The position numbers were made by a program, and so were the translations under genes. The notes under the pieces are model-generated. The model saw only the letters and a program-made list of their open reading frames with translations, made no database searches and had not been told where the DNA came from. Positions 50,822 through 63,300 of a stretch of DNA of 64,000 bases are shown here, piece by piece. The stretch is from Epiperipatus broadwayi (taxonomy: Eukaryota; Onychophora; Udeonychophora; Euonychophora; Peripatidae). The stretch lies in NCBI GenBank assembly GCA_028023455.1, contig JAQFVV010012673.1, positions 852,567-916,566 of the forward strand. The letters run 5' to 3'. Within the stretch, counting starts at the first letter, position 1. Each line of letters opens with the position of its first letter.

Positions 50822-50936
50822 CTGTTTGTTTTGAATATGAATGCGAAAAAGAAGAAAGAGTTAAAAAAAGATTAAGAAATATGATTTTGAAGTTGAAATA
50901 GAAGCCATATACAGAAAGATTTTGGGTCAAACATTC

Positions 50937-51160
50937 AAAAAGTTCGTAGACGATAAATTCTTTCCGATATACTAATGCTGATAGTACGAGTAATAAAAGG
51001 GGACACTTAGTAGAAAGGTGTTTTGCTAGGCCTAAAGATTTTCAGACATATGAGGTAGAAAACAAAATAGAACGTGAAAGAGATAAGAGAAAATTATATA
51101 AGTTAAGAAAATATAGGAGAGGGAAAGGAACTTATTTTAGTAAGTTAGTAAAGGAGTAAA
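50937..51160 (+). pseudogene. Gag C-terminus with partial CCHC zinc knuckle
   Basis: In one frame: NKRGHLVERC followed by FARPKDF, a basic KRKLYKLRKYRRG stretch and a stop near 51160. NKRGHLVERC fits the last half of a CX2CX4HX4C knuckle, but the first two cysteines are replaced by serines. The basic tail is typical of nucleocapsid regions that bind RNA. Confidence 0.5.
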
Positions 51161-51870
51161 AGAACCGCCGGACAAAAGTTAAGGGTTCAGCATTTAGCAA
51201 TCGGACGGATTGTTTTTAATAAAACAAATTAAAAATTTTTTTGTTAATGAATTACGAGAATGGAGAAATGGTTTGATTCAAATGAAATATTGTTTTGTTT
51301 TTCATGAGTGTGAGGCAAACGTTCGGCCGAATTTCTAAGGATATTTTAAAGTATTTATAGTTTAAAAAAAAAAAAAGTTACGGGAATGTTTTTTTTTTTT
51401 TTTTTGATCACGTTTTGAGGCAGTTGAACCTGACTGAAATCCGATTCAATGATGTAGCAATTTCCAAAAAAAAAAGAATTTACTAAGCTTTTAAGTTTCA
51501 TTAAACGTAAAGTTTAAATTTCATTATTATTTAAACAGAATGCGTATGTCAAAATACACCCGCATTTATATGTAAAATGGATTTTTTTAAAATGTTTATC
51601 GATTTATTTTAGAATAATTCTTATACCGCCTGCTTTTAAATCCATTTGATTTAAAAACAAGCTGGCTAGCTAATTGCATTCCTGTTGCTTTTATTTTAAT
51701 TATTGTAAACAATTTGAATAGCGGAGATTTGATTTTTATGTTGTTGTTTTCATTTCAATAAAACCCTGGGTGGAATTCTTAGATAGATTGAGCGGGAGAT
51801 TAATATTTGCCCTGCCTAAGGCAAAGAAATTGAACAACAAGGAAAGTGTTTCGCGGGAAATGGAGCATCG

Positions 51871-51903
51871 TATAAATAGCCCCAAAAATTTGGAGTGTCA
51901 GTT
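51871..51903 (+). promoter_or_regulatory. TATA box plus initiator, probable LTR promoter
   Basis: TATAAATAG at 51871-51879 and TCAGTT at 51898-51903, with the initiator A 29 bp downstream of the first T of the TATA box, which is the canonical spacing. It is presumably the U3/R junction of the 3' LTR. Confidence 0.6.
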
Positions 51904-52957
51904 AATCCATTTTTGAGAGATAGACAAGTGGTTTTCTCACGTGAAAAGTTATGAGCAGCGCGGACATTTAAATTTCTTAATTAAAGGACATCAGCTGTTA
52001 TTAGAGACTTTCGCTGGCAAAAATGACAAATTCTATACTTGTTATCACCAACCTAATGGCTTGCTAACTTCCACAAAAGACGGATCCCTGACTTCCAAGT
52101 TTGCTCCAGTAATGCTTTGAACACCTAAAAGAAGCCGGAACCTCTCTACATCTACTTTGCTGCCTAAAGAACCTGAAAATGAACTTAATTAAAAGTGCGC
52201 ACTCTCCGTGAACATTGCTTTTACCGAAAGGTAATTATTTTCGTTTTTTTATTCTTCCCAGGGTAAATTAGTTCTCATTAAATCTCCGCTCAATCTAACC
52301 ACAAATATGTATTCTTAAATCAATATAGCCTCATATTTAATATTTACTGTGCTTTTCAATATTTTATAGTGTGTCTTAGAATCCTAATTTTAAGATTCTA
52401 ATTTGCTTTCCGTTTTGTTTATTGGAGAGTGACGAGTGAGTTTTCTATTTTATGTAAGATTTTTATAAATGCTTTGGCAGTCATGCTTTTAAAATGTTCA
52501 CCTGTAATTATTTAGTATTTAATAATTAATTAATTTTATACTCTATAAGTTTGCCCTCTTGCTAAACCTCCAAAAATCTTTTGGCTGACCACTTTATTGT
52601 CTGATTTTCACAGGTGGAGATTTCAACTCTAAGATCTCTAAAAGTGGAAATTAGAATTGTGTTTTTCTTTGTAATTTTATAAGTCGTCAGCAGGAAGATA
52701 AAATTTATCCTTTTCTTAAATTACAGGTGAGTGATACTTTCGTTCTGCTAAAGTGTTTACAACTTTTAATATTCTCGCACTCATGTGCACTCTCCGATAG
52801 ATTTATTTTTTGTATTTATTACGTATACTTTAAATTTATCAGAGCATGTACTGAGAATTTGTTTGTAATTCATTTTCTTTTCTTTAATTGCTGGGGCAGA
52901 CATAACTGTTTTTCTAATTATTTGCTTGTCTCCTATTGAGACCTTTACTTATTAATT

Positions 52958-53622
52958 TTAAAATAATTTTCGCCAATTCGTTTGGCTGGGATTCACCAGT
53001 TTTTTATTGTTTTCTTCCTTTCAGTCATGTTTGTCGGTTGTTCTTGAGATGGATCAATCACCGTTATTTTAAATGTAGTAATTGGTGCAGTTCATACCGG
53101 ATATAAGGACATTCGAGATCTGACCATGCTTAGATCTCGGAAAGCTCATCGGCACTGGGTTCTTTGATCTATTTCAGGGGCATAGGGTTTAAATATCTGA
53201 AAGTGAAGACCAATGTTTAGGTGAGTCCTCTGTGGAATGAAATTTGCTTCCTCCCTTTTAACTTTGTGTATTAGAAGATCAGTCAGTCTGTCATAGCTTT
53301 GCCTTTAGTATTTCCGGTACATGCCTGAGTTAACCCCCATCTCTTGAGTCATAAACTTATATTTAATAATTTATTTTCTCATAATAAAATTTATGAAATA
53401 TGTTTAAACTTAATTTGGCTGATGTTTGTCTTTGTAAAGCTTTTTTGTCTCAATTGTCTAAACAATTTAAGATCCTCTTTGATCCTCCCTGGGTCTAGTC
53501 AGCGCAAACCATCATCATCATCTATTCTGATCACAGTAAATAAATTTTCCAGACACATAGTGGTCTGGTGGCGCCCTATAGTTTCAGAATAGATTGAGTA
53601 TCTGGTATAATATAGAGTACAT
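52958..53622 (+). repeat. 3' LTR, 3' portion
   Basis: Direct repeat of 49242-49905. The shared part ends near GAGTATCTGGTATA. It also has AATAAAA near 53383. The true LTR start is likely upstream of 51871. Confidence 0.82.
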
Positions 53623-55979
53623 GAGCACAGTAACTTTCACACCATTCACCACGACATATATGTTTTCAAGTGTATCAGTGATATAAGATAGAATGGTGAG
53701 TGCTGTGAAAGTCTGTGTTCACATACCCTATATATTAAAAAAGAAAAAATAAAGATTAATTTTGATAAAAAAATTGTACAATCTTTACAGGAATATGCTA
53801 AGGACCAATCAATGTTCATCTACAATGAAACAAAAACATTCCTCACATCAAACATTAACTGTGAATTTGTTTATAATATACATTTATATTCTTCAGAAAT
53901 AGTAATAGCAATTCCATTTATATTTTGTTGTTTGGAATTAGATCATATAATTTGCATATGAAAGAAACCAGACATGCCTATTTTGATCTCAATAGAAATG
54001 AAAATTTTTGATTGGTGAATTGTTTGGCCACAGAACAAATGATCAAATTCACATTTCAAATAAAAATTATAATTTTTAACTATTTGTTTAATATTTAAGG
54101 ATATTTATGCAATATCTTTATAAAATACTTATTTTAAATCAAAAGCCTATGTGATTACAATTACATTTTATTTGAAAATATTTATATCTAAGAAGATAAG
54201 TCATAAAATGTTTGTTACAACAAACCAGAAGGAGTTCTTATTTGCTAACAAGAATAGCTTTTGTCAACACTGATAAAGCAATTTCTTTTAAAATTTTCCT
54301 AATAATATATTTAATTAATAATTTTAAGATATATATTTTTTCTTTAATGATGTCTAAACTAAATTTCTTTTGGATTTCAAAAATGGAATTTAAATAAAAA
54401 ATATTTCATTCTATTAACTTTTTGATTAGACAAAATTACTTCCAGTAGCACAAAATATGATTGTTATAGTTAAGAACTCCATTTAATAATTTATTTTTCT
54501 ATTTGCAAAGTTAAGTATTAATTATTAAAATATCTATTATTTGAAAGCTTACATTTTATCTTCATATTACATAGATTAACAGGATGGGGTGGTAGGTGGA
54601 AAAAGTGAATGTGGAATGATGGAAAAGTCATCATCAACCCCAGTAAATTTAAAACCAAAAATCAATAATTTACAAAAGTATATATAAGTATAAAATATTT
54701 AATGGAAGCATGAAATCAAGAGATCTCTGAGAACATTGAGAGATCAAGAACAACTACAAATATAATTATCCTTTGACCAGCATTATAACATAAAAAAGTA
54801 CAAGTAAATGCTCAAAAAAATAATCATCCATCATCATCATCATTGATGGGAATAAACAAATCAGTAAAATAAATCAGAATAAAATCAACAGTCCATCTTG
54901 TGGCTGGATTTGAACAATAAAAAATATGAATCAACAGTCAACTTTGTGACTGGATTAGAAATGGGTCATTTGTAGACCAGGCTAACTATTAAGTCTTTTC
55001 CAGCTCAGACAATTATTTAACCATTAATTCAGAGGCACAAACCAAGTGCTCATCCATCAGAATACATAACCAGAAAAATCTAAACAATAATGCTGGGATA
55101 TTAAAACATGCTGATCCTCATCAATGCTCAGGCCACTTGTACTGGCCAACTATAAACTTAATTCCTAATAAGGCTAAACTAAATAAAAAATGGTGCATGG
55201 ACTTTAAAGAATATAATCTTATGTGCCAACTGGGATGATGACTGATCAGCTGCCCCAAAGCACTAAATACACATCCCAGTCATATATTCATCCCATGCTG
55301 GAATCTATCTCAGAGAACAAAAGTTCTATTACTGCATGTGACCAAGAGATGATGGAAACAATTTTAACAATTAAATAAGTTTATTATTAACAAAAAAAAA
55401 TTAAGGTCTTATAAAAATAAAATTACACACATATAAACTTTCTGATTTTGATTACAATACAAAATTTCAAATGGTTTACATATGCGATTTACATAATTGC
55501 TATTCAAAATACAAAATTTCAAATGGTTTACATATATGATGCACACAGATGTGCAATTTATAATATACAATTAATATTCACTAACAAAAAATGATTATAA
55601 TTTTACATATATGAGTGTGCGGGTATATACACACACTGATTTTTACCTATTTAAATTTGTTGCAATAATATATTTTTCATAATTAATTCAATATTGAAAG
55701 TATATAGAATCAGGTTGCTTAATTCTTTCATAAAGTTTAACTTGTTTTTTTTGCTTTTTGATTTTAATTCAAACAAAATTATGCTTGCATGTAAGTTATA
55801 TATTCTTCTTTTAATGTCATTTTTTATAAGGATTTATCAAAACAATTTATTTAAATATATATCAAATCATCTTTTTTTTAGATATTTGACTCAAGCAAAT
55901 TATTTACTTGTCTTGCTTTTAGTTGTTAATTTAGAATTTTAAAAGTCATTTTAGGGAATATTAAAATAAAATAACTCAC
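53623..55979. other. AT-rich DNA without visible genes
   Basis: A weak family B tail lies at about 53640-53735 (GTGTATCAGTGATATAAGAT, GTGAAAGTCTGTGTTC). Two similar ~45-bp stretches (TCAACAGTCCATCTTGTGGC and TCAACAGTCAACTTTGTGAC) near 54887 and 54932 form a small tandem repeat. No gene recognised. Confidence 0.5.
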
Positions 55980-56298
55980 TGTATATACATGTGACATGTT
56001 AATCAGTGGTTCCCAGGGTGTACTGATAAACAGCAGCATAAGTATACCAATTTCTTTAAGCTTTCTCTTGGTGACCTTGATTTTTGGTCCATCAAAAAAA
56101 TCTAATCCAGGTTTGTTGTCATCAACAGGTAAAATGTAATCCGTGTAAAATGTTGTTCTCCCTTTCTGTCTAGGATTGTTCCAGGAAAGCAGCGGTCTTG
56201 GTTTGGTAGATTTCAGGCTAGAAATTGTCCTCTCCCTGTTTAAGGCTATGAATTTCAGCATAAAAAGTGGGTCATTTTCTCCATGTGAATTCAAACTC
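55980..56298 (-). CDS. Candidate internal exon of an unrecognised host gene
   Basis: On the minus strand the segment is preceded by a pyrimidine-rich acceptor (TGTTTTTCTTAGCAG) and followed by a strong donor (GTGAGT). Between them one frame is open for 106 codons; the exon is 319 bp, entering in phase 2 and leaving in phase 0. The product has a mixed, protein-like composition: ALNRERTISSL, a PRPLLSWNNPRQKGR stretch, a TTFYTDYILPVDDNKPGLDF stretch, then IKVTKRKLKEIG and a hydrophobic GILMLLFI segment. GC is clearly above the flanks. I do not recognise the family. No partner exons were found nearby, so the gene would have very long introns. A retrocopy or chance frame is possible. Confidence 0.5.
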
Positions 56299-57679
56299 CT
56301 GCTAAGAAAAACAGTCTATTATCTTGCCTTCAGCTACATCAGTTTTGGTAGCTATTCTGAAAATTCTATGGTCAGCTAAAAACAACTGCTGCACTTCATC
56401 AAGTTGCAACAAAATATTGTAACCAACTTTTCAGCTGACCATTTTTACAAAAATTATTATCCAGACTTTGCAGTTGGCCTAATTAGCCACTGCTTAAAAT
56501 ATTAAAAACTCTTCTGACTAACTCTTACAAAACTGCAAGCAAAAAAAAACTAACTGATATTTTTTATCAGTCTTTTATAACCTTGGTTAGGTCAGGTGAC
56601 AAAAACATAGTGGCTGTTTTCAATCTGTCTAATCCATTTGAAAACAAGCTGGAAATTTATATCAAAGTGATATTCATATTTTTACTCTAATCTTTGGAAT
56701 TTGACCAAAGGTATGATAATCTTTTAGATTTTTTAATCTACAAAGATTTTTAACTCCATAGTAGAAATGCAAACAAGCATTAATTTAAAAAGATATTTTG
56801 TAGGAGTTTTAATTAAAAGATTTTAAAAATAAACTATGCTTGGTTTTTTTTTTTTTGTAATTTCAACATCAGAATTACAAATATCACTTATCAGACCATT
56901 TTAATAGTTTAATCCATAACAAAATTTTACTTTAAACCCAGAGTTATTTAACCCTTTACTTATTATTATTTTATTTTAGGAAATATAGAAAAATATCTAC
57001 AAAAATTTATATCTGTGTTTATTTCTAATTTTCCTTTCAACTTTATATATATATATATGCACACACACTATATTAGTGTGTGCTATGTAATCCAACTGGT
57101 TACAACAGAAAAAAACATTTATTTATAAAAATAAAATGTTGCAAATAAGAATAATGTTTTCATTAGATTCTTTCAAATAAGTTACTTGTAATTGGATTTT
57201 AAAAAGTTTGAGTAGAAACTCAATTACTAGATTTTTTGAGTATCGGATAGTATCAGAGTTGATTGGTGGAAAGACTTGCTGCACAAAGTTAGCTACAATT
57301 TTTAAATCAAACAATGGATATATAAGATTTTTTTTATAGACAATGTAAATAAATAACAAAAAGAGATTACATATTTATGTAGTATTTAATAAATTAATAT
57401 TTTCTTATCTAAAACTAAAGAAGTTTTGGGAAAATGCATATATCAGTGTATGGAGTACATAGAAACATATTTGAAATGTTAATCATATTTTTAAATATGT
57501 ATTATATCTTTAGGTTTCAAATTACTGCACTTAAAAATATGAGACAGCTTTTAAAATCTGTAGAAATTTTTTTGATTATATATAAATATATGTTCTAGAA
57601 CTGCTTCTAACTTAATAATTATATCGTTTGATGTTTGAGCTAATTATGCAAGAAAGTTTTCAATTTGATATTTATTATA

Positions 57680-57715
<36 letters not shown>

Positions 57716-57784
57716 ATCAATAAAGCAAGTCATATATAGCATGGCATTGATTTATGAGCTTGTATTAACAAATATATAATATAG
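56299..57784. other. AT-rich DNA without visible genes
   Basis: If the candidate exon is real this is intron. Short (TA)n arrays near 57045-57057 and 57690-57714. No other exon recognised. Confidence 0.5.
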
Positions 57785-57908
57785 GGAGTGTACCAATAGC
57801 TCAAACAAGCTTGAAAACAATTAGTCTGGGGATGGGAATGTTCTAGTTAGAGATTTTAAATATTTTTCTTTTATCACACTTATCAATTAAGAGCTTGTTT
57901 GAGCTATT
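57785..57908. mobile_element. Short MITE-like element
   Basis: 124 bp with near-perfect 24-bp inverted ends: GTGTACCAATAGCTCAAACA on the left and the complement at the right. Related to the ends of 34371-34874. Confidence 0.7.
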
Positions 57909-57959
57909 GGTACACACACACAACTCTCTCTCTCTCTCTCTCTCTATCGGAAGAGCGTC

Positions 57960-58014
<55 letters not shown>
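57909..58014. repeat. Compound (CA)n-(CT)n-(TA)n microsatellite with a foreign 16-mer
   Basis: CA repeats, then CT repeats to 57945, then ATCGGAAGAGCGTCGT at 57946-57961, then TA repeats to 58014. The 16-mer matches part of the Illumina TruSeq adapter (its sequence known from general knowledge). Confidence 0.9.
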
Positions 58015-58018
<4 letters not shown>

Positions 58019-58242
58019 TTTCCCCATTCTTTTGCATTCATTAGTTTGTATGCATAATTAAGTGGTTTCTTTTTTCTCTATATATCATGCAGTTGAGTGT
58101 ACTTGCAGTAGGGAGCATCATGAGAAATATAATTATGTAACTTTTTGAAAATGCACTTAGATATATAATGTTATGAAAATAAAGAAAGTGCTGAATACTG
58201 ATATTCTATTGGCTTATTTTAAGCATTTGATGGGATCATGTG

Positions 58243-58285
<43 letters not shown>

Positions 58286-58867
58286 GGTGTGTTAACCAAT
58301 TTGTTATGCACACTTATGGCTTATATATATATAAATCTTTTAAATTCATAACAGATTAAAAAAGTTTATGCCCTATATCATGTTTAATTTATTTCATGTG
58401 GTTTGAATTTTAAATGATAATTTTTAAAAATATGATTTTCAAATTTTATCTGAAAAAATATTTTATAATTTTATGTTATTAAATTTATAAGATAAATCTA
58501 CCTTAAAATCTGCAACTTATTTTAAATTTTAAATCCAATAATTTTAATAATTTAGAATTTGCCTTCCATTTAAAAAACATGTTGAATTTGCAGACAGCTT
58601 TAGTAATGCATCATTATTTTCAGATATTATAAAAACAAAGTTTTACATAAATATTTTAATTGAAATTTTTTTAGTTTTAATTGAAGAATTAATATTCAAA
58701 TTATATATTTTGATTTTATTCAACTCTTAATTATTTCAAATGGCGTCAAATTGTATAAAGCAATATTTAATGTATAACAGATACATGATTTTTATTAAAA
58801 TAAAAAGAACAATAATCAAATAGTTTTGCAGTTTGGAAGTTCATACTACGTTCATGTATTGGAAAAG
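58015..58867. other. AT-rich DNA; partial family C copy
   Basis: About 58180-58243 matches family C (12006-12190) on the opposite strand: GATATTCTATTGGCTTATTT and GATCATGTGAT. A (TA)n-(GT)n array follows at about 58243-58292. Confidence 0.5.
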
Positions 58868-59125
58868 AAACAAGGCAAAACTCTCCATGCAGCAGTGCCA
58901 TCCTGTGACAACCAGAGTAATCAATGGAATGTAAGGCCACAAGAAAGTAGTCTGGGGATGTTGGATGAGTAGGCATTAGATAGGGATTTTATGCACAAGC
59001 CTTCTGGCATCCATTGATTATGCTAGTTGACACAGGGTGGCACTACTGTATGGAGAGTGTTGCCTTGTTTATAAACAATTGTGCTAGTATAAGAGATGGT
59101 GAACATGTGATGTTTAATGGTATTG
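58868..59125. repeat. Family A inverted pair, short
   Basis: A minus-strand tail (GGCAAAACTCTCCATGCAGC) joined at about 58930 to a plus-strand tail ending GAACATGTGATGTTTAATGG. CTGATGA was lost at the join, leaving AAGGCCACAAGAAAGTAGTC. Confidence 0.7.
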
Positions 59126-59189
59126 GAAAAGACAGAATGGAGCATGACCTATGGATTTTAAGCCCCAGAATTTAACAATTTAGTCTGTA

Positions 59190-59712
59190 TTAAATCATAC
59201 AGCCATACAAACCACTAACACATCACATGATCACGATTTCCTATGCATATACAAGCTATTAAAACATTAGCAAACTATCTTATAGTAGCACCATTCAATA
59301 GATGCATGAAGGTCTGTGCATAAAATCCCTATCTAGTGCCTACTCATACAATATCAGGGAGTTGGTGACAATGGCATTTAAAAAAACCCAAGACACCAAA
59401 ATGTATAGATACTGAATTGGGTTCAGATCTATATGACAATAATTGAAAACATTGCACTTTCACTTTGGACTTATAATTTTTTAGTTAAGTGAGTAGATAA
59501 AATATGACTGCTGAAGGGTTGGATTAGATCCTAAGATCTAGGTGCAGTGCTCTCATATTTAATGCTCCCCAATGATGAAAGTCACAAGTGAGAAACTAGT
59601 CTGTGGATATTGGATGAATAGGCAATAGATAGGGAATTTATGCACAAATCTTTGTGCATCCATTAATTAGTTTTGCACTGGGTGGCACTACTGTATGGAG
59701 AGTTTGCTACTA
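59190..59712. mobile_element. Family A inverted pair
   Basis: Minus-strand piece about 59205-59357, then a plus-strand unit 59358-59712 with GACACCAAAATGTATAGATA, GGTTCAGATC and the hammerhead block near 59565-59606: CCCCA, ATGATGA (C3 changed to A), GAAACTAGTC, TGTGGA. Confidence 0.7.
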
Positions 59713-60139
59713 GTCTTTCATTCTGCATGTATTTTGTTTAACAACCTTCATACATAAGTTAATCTATCTGTGTAATCTGCTGAATTTTCATGCATGTGCT
59801 GATAATTTGATATTTTCATTACTATATAGGATATTATCGTACTTTCAATATATATGAATTTATGTATGCATGATTTCTATTTCTGAAGCATCTGTGCACT
59901 TTTCCTGAAAGATAGATGGTTGGATGTGATTAAATATCAGCATAAGGCTAATAATAAACACACCAAATTATGCATGGTTACATGCAATATATAAGTTCAT
60001 ATTGAATACCCATAAAAATTCCAATAAATTTTAATAAAAAGCATTATTTCATCTGCAAGAGAAAATGCATAATTGATTACTTTATAATGAACATATGTCC
60101 CTTGTAAAAAATATAATAGTAATAGTCTACTTTAGAGAA
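59713..60139. other. DNA without visible genes
   Basis: No feature recognised. Confidence 0.5.
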
Positions 60140-60330
60140 TATTGATCCTAAGATCTAGATGAAGTGCTTTCAGATCCAAGGCTTCTCACTCATGAAGGCC
60201 AGAAACTAGTCTGGGATATTGGATGAGTAGGCACTAGATGGGGATTTTATGCACAAGCCTTCTGGCATCCATTGATTCTAGCTTGCTGTGTGTGGCAATA
60301 CGTATAGTGAGTTTTGCCTGTTTTAATATA
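60140..60330 (+). repeat. Family A copy with deleted stem II
   Basis: Begins TGATCCTAAGATCTAGATGA, includes TTCTCA, CTCATGA, then GAAACTAGTC with stem II missing, and ends TAGTGAGTTTTGCCTGTTTT. Confidence 0.7.
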
Positions 60331-61711
60331 AATTATTAGTAAAGAATAAAGCATTTGCAGACCATATGTGGCCAAATTAAAAACAATATGTCTTCATTAA
60401 TTCTTAAATCGATGAACATTTTTGGTGTTTTCCCCTAGTGGTGATTTTTTAAACTATTTGACATGTAATTTTAATATTCAAAATTAATTTTATAATAGGA
60501 CTCAATAAATTCCACTTGAATTATTAGAAATATAAGTTTACAAATAAAAATCATCCTAAAGATTTATAATTGCAGTTTGTAAATATGAAAAAAATTATAA
60601 AATAAATTAAATTGAAATGCAAAACAAGAATATATACTTTATTATTATTAATTATTTGGCATAACATTATTGAAAATATTAAATTAATAAAATCTTTGTT
60701 GAATAAATTTCATATTCCAAACATGAACAAAATTTTTTAAAGATATAATGTTTTCTTATTGTTGCTTTAAAATTTTAAAATTGTATTTTAAAAAATAAAA
60801 TTAATTAAAAAAAAATACTAAATGTAAACATAAATATTTTTTTAATAATTACTATTCAATCATTTTATAAAAATAATAATAAATATTTAAATAATCTAAG
60901 AAATAATATATTTTTTCATTGTTAACAATCATCGAAGAGGAAGGAGTCTATTTAAGTGCCCAAGATCAAATAAACTACCAATCAGCAATCTTGTACGATC
61001 CTTTTCAGTTCCTTTGAAGTTTTTCTCTACAAATTACTGACAACTACAATTTTTTTTTAAAACCATAAATCAATATTATTTTTATTTTCAGATTCAATCA
61101 TCAAATGAATAATAAAATCAATAAAAGAGTAGTACAAATAGTGAAGAAAAGCGGAAAGATTTACAGTACTATTTGCAAACAACCACCAAATTTAGGATCT
61201 TGCTTTTATTAATCAGTAAACAGTTTTCTATAATAAAGAGCTAATTATAATAATAATTTTTTATGGACTTCACATATTAAGTTAAGAAAGTTAAATGAAC
61301 CTTTAAATGTATTCTTTACTTAATACTCACTCAAGATGTAATCAAAAGATTAAAAAAGGCAGTATAATTTCTTGAACATCTTTCCATGTTTAAAAACATA
61401 TGGTTAAATATCAGACTACTATAAATTTTGCTAAACAAACTAAATCAGTTTGCTTATGGAGTTGTAATTATTTGATTATTTGGTCATAATTTAGCTCTTC
61501 TAAATTAATACATTAAAAACCTTATTAAACATACATTAATTTAATTTATAAAGACCATAACAGTTTTTTTATCATTATAATTAGATATTGATGAGTTAGT
61601 ATTATGTAGATAATGTGTAATAAATATAGACTCTACCAAAGTATGTAGATATTCTTTAAGTATTATGATAAGTCAATGGTACAAAACAATATTTGTTAAT
61701 TTGCTGAACAG

Positions 61712-61712
<1 letters not shown>
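60331..61712. other. Very AT-rich DNA without visible genes
   Basis: No open frame or repeat recognised. Confidence 0.5.

Positions 61713-61776
<64 letters not shown>
61713..61776. repeat. (TA)n array
   Basis: Pure TA array bounding the next element. Confidence 0.95.
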
Positions 61777-61782
<6 letters not shown>

Positions 61783-61784
61783 CC

Positions 61785-62457
61785 ATAAGTTATATGGTCT
61801 GCCAAAAGACCACAAACTCAGTATTCCATTGTGGCTGATTCTAAGTACAGTTAGTTCACCAAAACACTCATTATTTCATTTCCTCTCTTATTTTCACATT
61901 TAACAAAAATGTCATCTTATGTTAAGAATTCAAATCGTTTTCTTGAGCTTATCCAAGATATTAATTTAACCAAACATGATATTTTGGTATGTTTTGACAT
62001 TTTTTTACTTTTTACTATTGTACCTGTAAAGGAAGCTATTGACGTTTTGAAAAAAATATTTAATTGCCACATTTTGTTGTGGGATTGACTGAACACTGCT
62101 TATTGAATACATTTTTGTTTTTAATGGTAAGATGAATAAACAAACTTTAGGTTTAGTCATGGGTTCACCAATTTCTCCAAGCATTAGCTTCTATTTTTAT
62201 GGGGAACTGGGAAAAGAAAATTTTGATCGTTTAAAAACCATCTGTGTGGCTGAGATATGTTGCTGATGCCTTTATTATTTGGTTTCATGGTCAGTATGCT
62301 CTTAATGAATTCTTTTAACTTCCTAAAGTCTTTTCTCAACAACATCAAATTTTACCATGGATGTAGAAAATAATAACCAACTTTCATTCTTAGATGTTTT
62401 AATTGAAAGAAAGAAGGATGATTCTTTATTCCATGGCATATATATAAAGAAAGAAAT

Positions 62458-62535
<78 letters not shown>

Positions 62536-63140
62536 TCACCATCCAGCACAATTATTTTCAGGTGCAAAGACATAGTTAGATAAAACTAAGAGACTTTCTG
62601 CTGACAGCCATTTTCGAAATATGCTACTAAAATGCTTCTTCATAATGGTTTTGATCACACTATTATTAATAGGACTTTTTTATATAATAAAATTTTTTTT
62701 GATACTTCAAAAATGAAGACAGCTCTGTCCTATTTAAAAGAGGTAACTGGAAAAAAATGGAAATGTTTTTAATGAAAAATAATATCCACACAGTTTATAC
62801 TACATTTAAAAAAATAATGAAGTATTTCCCCACCGTAAAGAAAAATGTGTCATAGTGTATATGAAATTCATCGTGGAGTTGTTTATATTCATATATTGGA
62901 TAGACTGATCATCAAATAAACACAAGAAAAGAAGAGTCCATTTTGTCAGACAAAACTACAATTCATTAGCCATTTATTCACACATTAAATTAGCGAACCA
63001 TAACATCAATTTTAATAAAACCCATATTCTGGAAAAAATTCAACAATATGACCAGAAACTGTTAAAAGAAGCTATATAGATTTTTAAAAGACATAAATGC
63101 ATAAATGAAAAGTGTGAATTGAAGAAAATTAACATTTGAA
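61785..63140 (+). pseudogene. PLE reverse transcriptase and endonuclease, decayed
   Basis: Fragments in order, over several frames: YGLPKDHK near 61793, MGSPISPSIS near 62158, RYVADAFIIW near 62250, FLDVLIERKK near 62390, LFHGIYIKKE, the TA array, then GVVY and YI remnants of GIY-YIG near 62875, and NINFNKTHILEKI near 63003 with KRSYIDF. In active PLEs the RT catalytic motif is YVDD; here it reads YVAD, losing one catalytic aspartate. Many stops confirm an old dead copy. Confidence 0.82.
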
Positions 63141-63261
63141 AAAAACTATTAAAATATTTTTTTAAAACTTCACAACTAATAGAATTTGACAATAAGAAGA
63201 AAATAATAAAAAAAATTGCAATTTTAAATCTCTCCACTCACATTTTTATGATTAGAGAAAG

Positions 63262-63300
63262 AAGCTCTGAGAAAAGTACTTGTTATTGTACTGAAACATC
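63262..63300 (+). ncRNA. Hammerhead-like motif at PLE-3 end
   Basis: AGCT, CTGAGAA (G8 changed to A) at 63267-63273, GTAC/GTAC stem II with a TTGTTATT loop, then GAAACATC, AG. Same type as 8164-8248, and its position fixes that palindrome as PLE-derived. Confidence 0.6.

Larger units (their letters stand above)
49242..53622 (+). mobile_element. Non-autonomous LTR retrotransposon with gag-like region only
   Basis: The ~660 bp at 49242-49905 are repeated directly at 52958-53622 with small indels, giving the visible ends of two LTRs. Just after the first LTR lies a primer-binding-site-like TGGCGCAACC. The interior encodes only Lys/Glu-rich gag-like frames and a partial zinc knuckle; no protease, reverse transcriptase, RNase H or integrase motif was found. 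A TATA-plus-initiator promoter at 51871-51902 suggests that the 3' LTR starts upstream of it, making LTRs of perhaps 2 kb and an interior below 2 kb. Confidence 0.75.

Noticed and set aside
62352-62575. Frames of 72-73 codons on both strands with poly-(Ile-Tyr)
   Set aside because: Mostly (TA)n translation; only the first ~30 codons on the plus strand are PLE remnant and are described there.
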